Source: Neocallimastix lanati (nom. inval.) (lineage: Eukaryota > Neocallimastigomycota > Neocallimastigomycetes > Neocallimastigales > Neocallimastigaceae). From it: a stretch of DNA of 30,000 nt. The notes under the pieces are model-generated. The model worked only from the letters and a program-made list of their open reading frames with translations, was not told the origin of the DNA and ran no database searches. The stretch spans positions 725,001 to 755,000 of the forward strand of contig JACVTC010000071.1 in NCBI GenBank assembly GCA_016946835.1, given 5' to 3'. Each line of letters opens with the position of its first letter. The first letter of the stretch is position 1. Position numbers and translations under genes: made by a program. Of the stretch, positions 1-9,302 are shown piece by piece.

Positions 1-1
1 A

Positions 2-1021
2 ATGGTAGAAAAATTTATCAATACAGCAAATAATATCGGGAAGGATATTAAGGCTTTCATTCCAACAAATTTAAAGGGCTCTGCTTTTCATTGTCCTTAT
101 TACATTAAAAGACTGTCTCATGAAAAACATATTGCATTTCGAAATATTAAGCTTTACTTTAACTGTGAAAATGTTGATAATTACCTTGAACAATTTAATA
201 AATATGAAAAACTTTGCAAATTAATCAAGAAAACAAAGAGCAAATTTCGTTCTGCTAGATTTAAAGCCAATATAGTAAAAATTGGTAATTATTTTTTGAA
301 TAAAGATTTCAAAAATGGTTGGAGATGTTTAAAAAAAATGGCTAAACCATCGTATTCATCTACCTCCCCTACATGCATAAAATCTAAATTTGGTCAAGAT
401 ATTATCTCTCCTACTAAACAATTAGATAGATGGGCTGAATATTATAAAGATCTAGCTTCTGATCCCTCAGGTCACAACCTTAATCGTAACTTCTGGATCT
501 ATGCTTTAAGGAATATTAGTCTTAGATCCTCTACCTGGAATATCAACGATCCCATTACGATTGACGATATTAAAAAAACTATTTCATCTATGAAAAACAA
601 CAAAGCACCCGGCCCCGATGGTATCCCGATTGAATTCTACAAAGCTCTGTTTTGCAATGAAGAATTACTAGAAACACATCCTGCTGCTGGAAAGTGTCTT
701 AAATTGATTTTTAATAAAATATGGAATGGATCTTTTCCTAAAAAATGGAACTCAGCTTCTATTGTATCAATCCCTAAGAAAGGTGACCTATCAGATTGTA
801 GTAATTATCGAGGTATTTCTCTCATTAATGTTGGACTGAAAATCATTTCAAAAATTGTAACAGATAGAATATCTTCTTACGCACTCTCACACAATTTCAT
901 TAGACCTGAACAATTTGGCTTTCGCAACCGTGAAGAATGCATTAGTTTATTCATTTCCGTTAGAGAAATTTGCCAAAGAAGAAAATTTCAAGGAAAAATT
1001 CACATATTTAGCCTTTTTTAG
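2..1021 (+). pseudogene. LINE reverse transcriptase, N-terminal reading-frame segment (fingers and start of palm)
   Basis: This is 339 open codons that run in from the left edge, so the ATG at position 2 is probably internal. The segment carries the linker and the RT0 to RT2 motifs (NNKAPGPDG, SNYRGISL, QFGFR). It stops at 1019-1021 exactly where the conserved LFLDLKKAYDSVP block should follow. One more T in the run 1014-1019 would continue the frame. The stop is therefore a one-base loss or a sequencing miscall in a homopolymer rather than a real protein end. Confidence 0.85.
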
Positions 1022-1036
1022 ATCTTAAAAAAGCTT

Positions 1037-2053
1037 ATGATTCAGTTCCTATTTTTTAACATTCTTACTAAATTATATCATTATGGAGTACGTGGTAAAT
1101 GTTTTGATTTTCTTTGTAATTTATATACTTCATCTAAAGCTCGTGCTCGATTTGCTTCAATGTTATCAAATGAATTTCCTATTAAAAGAGGTGTTCGTCA
1201 AGGTTGTCCATTATCTCCGATCTTATTCAATTTATTCATCAATGATATATTAAATGACTGTGAAAAGTATGGTGTTAATATTGGAAGAAAAAAGTGTTGT
1301 GGTGGACTCTTTGCTGATGATGATGTTGTTCTCATTGCTCCAAGTACAAAAAATTTAGAAAAATTACTAAAAAAGGTACATAGATGGGCTAATTTAAATG
1401 AAATGACTTTTGGTATTGAAAAATGTGCAACTATGGTTATAAAACCAATGAACTTCCAATCTCCTCCAAACTATAGTGACCCAACCTTCTATTTAGGAAT
1501 GAATGCTATTCCTAAAGTTTCTAGTTATATTTATCTTGGTATTCCTTTTTCTGATGATCTCTTACTAGAACACATTATATCTCACATGCATTTTAAAGTT
1601 AGAAAATCCCTTCTTTCATTTACACATTTCTTCTCAAATAAACTTATCCCTATTGCATACAAGAAAAAAGTTCTTCAATCCTTTGTTATTAGTAAAGTAA
1701 TTTATTATTCTCCTTTACTTGGTTCAAACAAATCCAGAACGGCCAGAATTCAAACATTAATTAATACTGGTCTATTTTGGTGTATCGGCTCCTTCTCTAA
1801 AAATGGTAAAACAAGTTCAGAAGACAATGACTATATTAGACATAATTCTACTATGAGTACTTATGCTTTATCTCGAGATCTAAGCATTCCTCCTATTGCT
1901 GGTGTTTGTGCAGCCTTACAGATTAAATCATTTGCAAAATGGAGTAAATCAAACTGTATTATAAAGGATCTTATTAAATCTATTCCCAAAATGCCTTATT
2001 ATTCCTGGACTAAAGAATCTAGAACACTGTATAAAAAAATCAAAAAAATATAA
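1037..2053 (+). pseudogene. LINE reverse transcriptase, C-terminal reading-frame segment (palm and thumb)
   Basis: This is 338 open codons in the same frame as the preceding segment. It holds the palm motifs GVRQGCPLSPILFNLFIND and GGLFADDDVVLI, with the paired catalytic aspartates, and the thumb motif SYIYLGIPF. The first codons are shadow: the true sequence between the segments is DLKKAYDSVP in another frame (1021-1050). The frame is restored if one T is dropped from the run at about 1051-1057. The final stop at 2051-2053 also follows an A-run. After it, another frame resumes with KCEKYDDILERYWKSVSKF and later the Cys-rich tail. The start at 1037 is not a real initiation site. Confidence 0.85.
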
Positions 2054-2663
2054 ATGTGAAAAATATGACGATATTTTAGAACGTTACTGGAAATCAGTTT
2101 CCAAATTTCAAGGTATTAAAGGTCAAAATTACGATTGTAATAAGTTCTCAAACAATAAAGCTATAATTATGCTTAGCTTAAAATATCCCCCAATTCAACT
2201 TAGGGTTTTCGTGGATTATACGTTTACGCTGTGGTATATAAATACAATACTACTATTGCTATTAGAATGGGTAGAGTTTCAGAAGATTGTCCCAAGTCTT
2301 GCCCCTGTTGTGGCGAAGATAATCAATCTTTTTTGAAAAGTGGATTTTTAAATGCGATGCTTTTTCATCTTTTAGATGGAATTCTTTAAATTTCATCGAT
2401 GATCTCTATGTTTTATTCCTTAGAAAGATTAGAGCGTTTAATTTCTCTTTCTTCCTATGACTCTATTTCTGATTTTGAAGATTAATATCAATCATTTATA
2501 CAGTATACTTTTGTTCCTTCTTGGTGAAACTTTAGCTTTAAAAATGAGCTACATTTCGATAGTGGGGAAGGGAACAGACAGAGACAATTAAAATGAACTA
2601 CTTTTCAAAGGTTCATCTGAGTTCACCTGTTCCAAAAAAAAAAAAATTGTGGGCTTGAAGGGG

Positions 2664-2711
2664 AATACCTATCATAAGTAGTTCGTTTGAACTATTTATC
2701 TGATAGGTATT
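2664..2711. repeat. Nested perfect inverted repeat / hairpin just downstream of the LINE poly(A)
   Basis: AATACCTATCA (2664-2674) is the exact reverse complement of TGATAGGTATT (2701-2711). Inside them TAGTTC and GAACTA pair around a GTTT loop. As RNA the whole forms one stem of about 21 bp with a two-base bulge. The sequence is not AT-simple, so it is unlikely to arise by composition alone. It overlaps the stop codon of the minus-strand open fragment at 2692-2898. Confidence 0.75.
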
Positions 2712-2898
2712 GCAAAATACCAAACTTAAAACCAAGAGCGTCGACGTCGTACTGATAAGGCATAAATGATAATACAGGATCATCATCTATTTCTACGAAG
2801 AATGAATCTTGCCCTAGTAGTTCAATACATGATGAATCCGGGGAGAGTTTAGTGGTACACCATCCACTATCTATTTTAAAGATGTTACTTCTCGGTTT
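2692..2898 (-). pseudogene. Unrecognised 68-codon open fragment, 3' end of a decayed or intron-split gene
   Basis: Read on the minus strand, codons from 2898 to a TAG at 2692-2694 are open and protein-like, with balanced composition and host-like codons. They include FKIDSGWCTTKLSPDSS, then FFVEIDDDPVLSFMPYQYD and LGFKFGILQYLSDK. The stretch is clearly richer in GC than its surroundings. There is no Met near its start and an in-frame TAA lies directly upstream in the A/T-rich flank. It is therefore a truncated gene end, or a last exon whose acceptor I cannot see. I do not recognise the family. Confidence 0.45.
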
Positions 2899-2899
2899 T

Positions 2900-3088
2900 T
2901 ATTTCTTTTTTATTTGTTAGGAAGGGAAAAATTCCCACATAAGGAACACCTTGCCGAAATACATAATATATATATATATATTTTTTGAGCTTTTTTTAAT
3001 TTTTTTTTTATTTTTTTTATTTTTTTATACTTTTATTTTTTTTTATTTTTTTATTTTTTTATTTTTAATTTCAAATTTTCACCTATAT

Positions 3089-3133
<45 letters not shown>

Positions 3134-4540
3134 GAAGAGTATGAAGGATGAAGGAGAGAAGGAGATAATAACTTTGCTTCTGATATAATCAATCTATTTT
3201 AATTAAAATCATTTGGATAAAATAAAAAAAAAAAAAAAGGAATATCCACAAACAGCATTTTTTTTTTTTTTAATAATAAATATTATTAAAGTAAAGTTTA
3301 TTCCTTGTCATATATAAAAAAAAAAAAAAAAAAAAGAAAAAAAAGTCAAAATCATCAATGTCATCAAATTGATAAGGACAAAGAAGAACTTCTATGACTT
3401 ATCTTTTTAAGTCCATCTTAAACCTAAATGTCTAATAAATTTTCATTTTTTCTTCATATAATGAATATCTATTAAAAAAAAAGAATAAAAAATTTTGAAT
3501 CTTATGATTCTATATTCTATGTTTTATTTCTCTTGGTTTAAGTTGGAGAGAGTTATTGTAACCTTTTTATTGATGTTACTTCCTTGTAGTAAGTATATAT
3601 ATATATATAAATATAAATTTAATGGTAAAAATGATTTCGATTCACATCATAATATCATAATTACTTTAAAAAATTTTTTTTTTTTTTTTTTTTTTTTTAA
3701 TTGAATAATAAATAAAGAAAAAGAAATGCATTCTTTTCTTAGTCTAAAGAAAAAAAGAAAAGTTTTTTTTTTATTTTTAATAAACCTCTATATAAGATAA
3801 AAATGAAGAAAAAAAAAAATTAAATAAATAAAAGAAGATATATTTTTTTTTTATCTATTTAATTTACATATCTTTAAAAAAAAATTTTTTTTAATCAATT
3901 ATTTTTAATTGTTTTTTTTTTTTTTTTTTTTTTTTATGAAGACTATAAATTAATTTTATTTTTTTTTTAAAAAATCTTAATATAGAAAAAAAACAAAAAT
4001 TAATATGTTATTTTAACTTTATAAATTGGAAATATATATATATATATATATATATTTATAAAAGTTATTTTTTTTTTATTTACAAAAGGAGATAATAACA
4101 ATTTAAGAATAACAACAATGATTAATACTAATAATTTCAAAAAAAAAAATAATTAATATATAATTAATTTTTATATATACATATAAATAGATAAATAAAT
4201 AAATAAATAAATAAAAATTAAAATTTTTTTTATTTTATTATCATTTTATTTTATTTTATTTTATTTTATTTTACTAATTTTTTACTAATATTATTTATTT
4301 ATCTATTCATTTACCTAGTTATTTTAATTTTTTATATACATATATTTATTTTTTAATCTATTTAAATTCTATTTAAATTTTTATTTTATTTATATGTATT
4401 TCACTATTTTACTACGCTACGTATATTCTATATATTATTTTTTTTTTTAAAAAAATTCTTTTGTTGAATGGTCTATCTTTCAAGTTCACTTTCAATGATA
4501 AACAGAATAAGGTATCATCATGTCTTTTTTCACTCACTCT
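2900..4540. other. Low-complexity A/T intergenic region
   Basis: No gene is supported here. The stretch holds long poly(T) and poly(A) runs (for example 3090-3130, 3316-3335 and 3910-3936), AT dinucleotide runs near 4030-4053, AAAT tetranucleotide repeats (4186-4217) and TTTTA pentanucleotide repeats (about 4240-4273). Short open frames inside it encode only Phe-, Lys- and Ile-rich strings created by the homopolymers. Confidence 0.85.
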
Positions 4541-4545
4541 TTAAA

Positions 4546-4569
4546 ACGTTAGTTTAATCAAACTAACGT
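4546..4569. repeat. Perfect 10-bp hairpin at the 3' end of the hydrolase pseudogene
   Basis: ACGTTAGTTT (4546-4555) pairs exactly with AAACTAACGT (4560-4569) around the loop AATC. Its GC pairs set it apart from the local AT repeats. It lies where the minus-strand pseudogene's homology to the intact hydrolase ends (after GGTFGKMTL), so it could be a breakpoint scar or a transcript-end structure. Confidence 0.65.
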
Positions 4570-5690
4570 CATCTTTCCGAAAGTTCCACCATTTGGTTCA
4601 ACCGTAGGGTTTCCCCTTGTATCCAGCATCATCATCCTTAACAGGCTACTACTACTGGAACGTATTGAATAATGATTTAAAAAATCATCTAAAGGCATTT
4701 TAGTATGAAATATCTTCTTCTTCTCCAATAATTCCAATAACATAATATAGATAAACGGTTTGATTAATTTTTCGAAGTTCATAATGAAATATAATAAATT
4801 ATCTGGACTGTTAGTTATATACTGTATATACTGTTTAAGGTAACAGTCCTCTTAATAAGTTCATCATATTTTTGTACTGATAATTAAAAAATTGTAATTC
4901 GCTACAGAATTTGTCCCATAGCGGGCCCAACTATTGGTATTCATGAAATTAAAGGAAATACTATTGCCTTTCTTTGTTTTCCATTTCCAACCAATTTAAG
5001 GCAACATCAATTATAAACTATTAGTATCCCCCTTTGAAACCATGAATAGTTTCTTTAGAGAAATTCAAAGGGTAAGGAAAGATAATCAGTGTTATCTTTA
5101 CCAATCCATTGCCCAACAGCAGCAATAACGTAACCATAGGAAGCATGTTCGGTTAAGAAAAATACTGCTGTTAAGGGAAGAAATTACGACTACAGCCACC
5201 ATTACCGAATAAAATAACTGGTAAACGACCTTCAGCATTAGCTGCTTCCTATTAAATTTATTGGACAGTAAGTAGTGAAATATGGTAAACATGCTTGTTG
5301 AGTCATAACAGTCTTTGTATGGACTGGGAACCACCTTAGTTGAGCATTATGGAATTAATAGTTTGATTTTATTGTTTCTACTTCTGCTTCATCTGCTTCT
5401 TCTTCTTCTTCTTCTTATACTTGAAGTACTTTTTTTTTTTTTTTTTTTTTTTAAATACCATATCATTTACCATATTCTCTAACCCATTGACCATATTTAT
5501 CAGTTTTAATAACTGAAGTGGAATTAGAATTACAATAGAGACATCCATATTTTAAGAATTAGCTTGAATCATCAACAATATCACAACTCATTTACCATTT
5601 TTGACACCATAATTACTGAAACTATCGTTTAAAAGTCATTTCAGTATCAGAATTTTTAAAACAGTCACAACCTATTGCTTTTAATGAAAA
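4558..5690 (-). pseudogene. Decayed copy of the dockerin-hydrolase at 9303-10517
   Basis: Read on the minus strand from 5690 downward, pieces in shifting frames align in order with the intact protein. First comes dockerin 1 (ALKAIGCDCFKNSDTE), then dockerin 2 (LKYGCLYCNSNSTSVIKTDKYG, split as LKYGCLYCNSNS and TSVIKTDKYG). An expanded Glu-rich linker near 5395-5420 follows, after a poly(T) run (5430-5452). Next are GRLPVILFGNGGC, the nucleophile region reduced to AMGQIL (so the GxSxG Ser is gone), GEEEDIS, and finally EPNGGTFGKMTL ending near 4560. Many stops and frameshifts make it non-functional. The signal peptide is not recognisable. Like the intact gene it has no introns. Confidence 0.93.
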
Positions 5691-5699
5691 AAAAAATTT

Positions 5700-5990
5700 T
5701 TTAAGATGTTACATGAGAATGATTATACAAAATTTAGAGTTACCAATATAAAATATAGATGTATACATATATTTAAATATTGCAAGAGAATAATAATAAT
5801 AAAAAAAAGAGGAATAATATAAAATATATATAAATGTTTCAATAGGAAATTTTTTTTTTTTTTTTTTTTCAAAAAGTATGCCAAAAGTAATACAAATTAT
5901 AAAAAAGAAAACTAAATATTAATAATAAAATGTATATGTAAAGAAATAAAAAAAAAAAAAATTTTTTTAAAAAATATTAATAAATTAAAT

Positions 5991-6028
<38 letters not shown>

Positions 6029-7410
6029 TTATTTGAATGTAATTTAATATCACTTTTTTATTTATTTAATATTATATTAATTATAGATTTCTCTTATTTT
6101 TTTTATATATTTATTTAAATTATTACATGTATATTTTAAACTACTACAATATTACTATTTGTAATGTACATAATATTCTTGGTCTTATTTATGATACGCT
6201 TAATTTAAATTAACAAAATGAATAAATATAGGAAATATATATATTAAATATTATAAACTTTATTTCTATCAAATTTTTAAAAATTCAATTAATAATAAAA
6301 TTAAAAAAAAAATATATATATATATATATATAACAAAAAAAAAAAAAAAAAAAAAAAAAAAATAACAAAATAACAATAACAACAATAACAAAAAAAAAAA
6401 AAAAAAAAACCTTAATAAATAATATTTAATTATTATAAAAATTATAATTTTTAAAAAGAATTATTTTTTTATCTTACTTCATTTCTTCATTTACATAAAC
6501 ACATTTTTTGTTACATGAAACAAAAAGCTTGGCCTTTTTAATATCATCATGAATTTTGTTAATTATAAAAAATTAATAAATAAGTATATATATAAAAATA
6601 TAAATGTATAATTTAGTATTAAAAAATTAAAAAACAGTTTTTGTATATATATGATTTTATTTAATAATAAATATAAATTATATATATAATATATATAAAT
6701 GTATTATAATAAAAATTTTTTCAAATTTCGACTTTGTATATAAATAAAAATTTATAAATTAAATTAAATATAAAAAAAAATATTCCATAATTTGTAATTT
6801 ATGTAAATCTTTTTTTTTTACTATTTTTATTTCTATATAAATATTAATATAATATATAAAATGTATTATTTATAATAATAATTTATTTTCTGAAAATGAT
6901 AAAATTAAAAATATTAATTTAATTAATAATAATAATTTAAATAACAATAATGACAATTCTAATTTAAACATAAACAATGAAAATTTAAATTCAAATTTAA
7001 AATTTAAAAATAATCAAAATAAAATTCAAATAATAATAATGATATTTTTTATTATTTTTATTTCAATATTAAATATTAATATAATATATAAAATGTATAA
7101 TTGATTAGTACTAAATATAAAATAATATTAATCTTTTATTCAATAAAGCAAATATAAATATTTATATTAAATGTTATATTTATATATATTTATATATGAG
7201 TAGAATAATAAATTATACATAAAATAAATATTTAATCTTTTATATTTATTTAATTTTTTTATTTATTTCATCTTTATTTTTATTAATGCTTTATTCTTTT
7301 ATACTATTTCACTACATAGCTTATAAACAAATATAAATATTTGTATATTATATATCATTTAAATTAATAATATATATATTTTACAAATTATTATACAAAT
7401 ATTTATGAAA
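5700..7410. other. Low-complexity A/T intergenic region
   Basis: I see no gene. The stretch has poly(T) runs (5850-5869 and 5991-6027), an AT run followed by poly(A) at 6310-6361, and AACAAT-type repeats at 6362-6390. An Asn/Ile-biased stretch near 6890-7030 consists of AAT triplets and is interrupted by stops. Confidence 0.8.
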
Positions 7411-7537
7411 AGTAATAAAATAAAAACTTTCATTAATTATTTATAATTATAATATCATTATTACTACATTTTTTTTTAAAGTAATAATAATGAAATTATA
7501 ATTATAAATAATTAATGAAATTTTTTATTTTATTATT
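7411..7537. repeat. Long imperfect inverted repeat (about 56-bp arms, 13-base loop)
   Basis: The left arm (7411-7466) is matched by the reverse complement of 7480-7537 with about four mismatches by hand alignment. It contains mixed AT motifs such as TTTCATTAATTATTTATAA rather than simple AT dinucleotides, so the symmetry is not a microsatellite effect. No target-site duplication or terminal motif is visible, so calling it a MITE would be a guess. Confidence 0.8.
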
Positions 7538-7810
7538 TAATATATTTAAATAATTTTAAACAATTTTTCTTTTTTGTTTCATTTTATTTCATTTTATTTC
7601 ATCTCATTTTTTATTATTATTATTATTATTTTTAATATTATTTTTATTATAATTTTTTTCATTATTTTTTTTAATAAACTTATAAAACAAAGTTCTATTT
7701 AATTCTATATTTATTTATTTAATCAAAAATTAAAAAATGTTTTTTTTTTTTTTAAGTATATACATATTTTTTAAATTGATTTTAATTATTTCCTTTTTAA
7801 ATATATTTTT

Positions 7811-7911
7811 GTAGAGGCAGATAATGTCCCTGCTGGACTAACCACCATATTCCGTAAAATCCTCTTGTGAGAAAAACCTGGAAAATTGTCAAAGGGCGGG
7901 ATCAAACTCAA
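7811..7911. other. GC-richer island, unidentified relic
   Basis: A 100-base stretch is clearly richer in G and C than the thousands of bases around it. On the minus strand one frame reads FSRFFSQEDFTEYGG, then a stop, then SSRDIICLYKNIF. On the plus strand VEADNVPAGLTTIFRKILL is open. Either could be a scrap of an old gene or transposon. The minus strand also has tRNA-like fragments, but in the wrong order. I cannot decide what it was. Confidence 0.4.
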
Positions 7912-7919
7912 ATATTTTC

Positions 7920-8962
7920 ATAATTTTAATTATAATATTTAAATGTTTTTCTTTACAACAATTTCAATTTAACTCACCTTTTTTTTCCGTTCGGTATGAA
8001 GAAATTTATATATAAATAAAGTTTTTATTAAAAATGAATTTATATTTAATTATAATTTATATTTAATTATAATTTATATTTAATTTATATTTAATTTAAA
8101 ATATAATTAATTTAAATTTAAACTTTAACTTTTTTTTTTAAATATATACATAATTAAATAAGTGAAGATCTTTTATTTTATTTTATAATTTTAATTTTTA
8201 AATTTTGTTTTTTTTGGGTTTTCTATATCCTTAATAAACTTTATTTATTATAGTTATTTATCTTCTTTTATCTTCTTTGTCTTCTTTATTTTCTTTCTTT
8301 CTTTTTTTTTTTTAAAGAAAAAAAAAAAAGTAAAAATTATTATTTTTCTTTAAGGGAAACATATAAAATCATTATAATCTTATTAATATATAAAATTAAA
8401 AAAGAAAAAAATTATATTAATATACTTTATAACTAATCAATTTATATATACTATATATTTTTTAAATATATATAATATACATAATTAAGATTTTATAACA
8501 AAAATAAATTTTAAAAAGATAAAATATGAAAATAATTTTATTATAAAATATTATTAATATAATAATAAAGTATTTAAAATAATCTTATATTTTTGTTTAT
8601 TTTATATATATATATATAATTTTTTTTTTTTTTTCATATTGCTCGTGGTTGTTTTTTAAGTTTTTTTTTTTTTTATTAGCATTTTTAGAGAGTTTTAATT
8701 TAACGTTGATCAATATTTTTAATAATTAATTAATTTATTACTAATATATTATTAATATATTTGCTTATTTTTATTTTAATACTTTTTTTTTTATTATTAT
8801 TTACTATTATATTAAATTTATAATATTATTACAATTTTAATGTTAATTTATTTTCCTTCTTGTCATACATTTGTTAATGTTAAATATTAAAAATTTTTAT
8901 GATATTTCAAAAAATGTCGTACAATTCATTGGTTTATTAAATACTTTGCATATTAATTGGTA

Positions 8963-9003
<41 letters not shown>

Positions 9004-9110
9004 TATATAAGAATTTATTTTTCTTTTTTTTTTAATATATTTTTTTTAAAATAGTTTTAAAAAACTAATTAATAATAATTAATAATAATAATAAAAAATA
9101 TATATTATAA
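7920..9110. other. Low-complexity A/T intergenic region upstream of the hydrolase
   Basis: No gene is visible. The stretch includes short TTTATATTTAATTATAA direct repeats at about 8038-8100, CTT/TCT-rich sequence near 8260-8310 and a 34-base poly(T) at about 8969-9002. Regulatory elements of the downstream hydrolase gene may lie here, but nothing specific can be named. Confidence 0.7.
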
Positions 9111-9111
9111 A

Positions 9112-9302
9112 AAATTAATAAAAAAAATAAAAAATAAAAAAAAAAATAAAAAAAAAATAAAAAATAAAAAATAAAAAAAAAAATAAAAATAAAATAAAAA
9201 AAAAATAAAAAATAAAAAAAAAATAAAATAAAAAAAAAATAAAGAAAATTAAAAATAAAATAAAAAATAAAATAAAAAAAAATAAAAAATTATATTTAAA
9301 AG
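9112..9302 (+). promoter_or_regulatory. A-rich 5' leader/promoter tract of the dockerin-hydrolase
   Basis: For nearly 190 bases the plus strand is almost pure A with single T interruptions, an irregular AAAAATAAAAA repeat. It ends immediately before TTATATTTAAAAGATG. Poly(dA:dT) tracts exclude nucleosomes in fungi generally, so a promoter role is plausible but inferred. The tract could equally be untranslated leader. No TATA box or initiator can be singled out in such AT-rich DNA. Confidence 0.4.

Larger units (their letters stand above)
2..2646 (+). mobile_element. Non-LTR (LINE-type) retrotransposon, 3' part with reverse transcriptase, frameshifted
   Basis: The coding part is a reverse transcriptase of the non-LTR class. 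The visible motifs, in order, are NNKAPGPDGIP (about 596-627), WNSASIVSIPKKGDLSDCSNYRGISL (split here as WNSASIVSIPKKGD and SNYRGISL, about 746-825), PEQFGF, DLKKAYDSVP (1021-1050), RGVRQGCPLSPILFNLFIND (around 1190-1250), the catalytic FADD box (1310-1321) and YLGIPF (around 1530). A Cys-rich CPCCGEDNQ tail typical of LINE C-termini lies at 2300-2325, in another frame. The reading frame breaks near 1014-1020, 1051-1058, just before 2050 and again after 2100, so the element is dead or badly sequenced in homopolymers. The endonuclease half would lie left of the window. A 13-A run at 2634-2646 is the likely 3' end. I cannot assign the clade. Confidence 0.9.

Noticed and set aside
2951-3151. Phe-rich open frame (and similar ones at 3495-3704, 17429-17623, 22934-23293 and 28964-29287)
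   Set aside because: They are translations of homopolymers and AT microsatellites, with no protein-like composition over most of their length.
5098-5334. 78-codon minus-strand open frame as a separate small gene
   Set aside because: It is an out-of-frame reading of the hydrolase pseudogene.
7811-7911. tRNA gene on the minus strand
   Set aside because: Box A-like and box B-like pieces occur in reversed order, and no acceptor or T-stem pairs can be formed.
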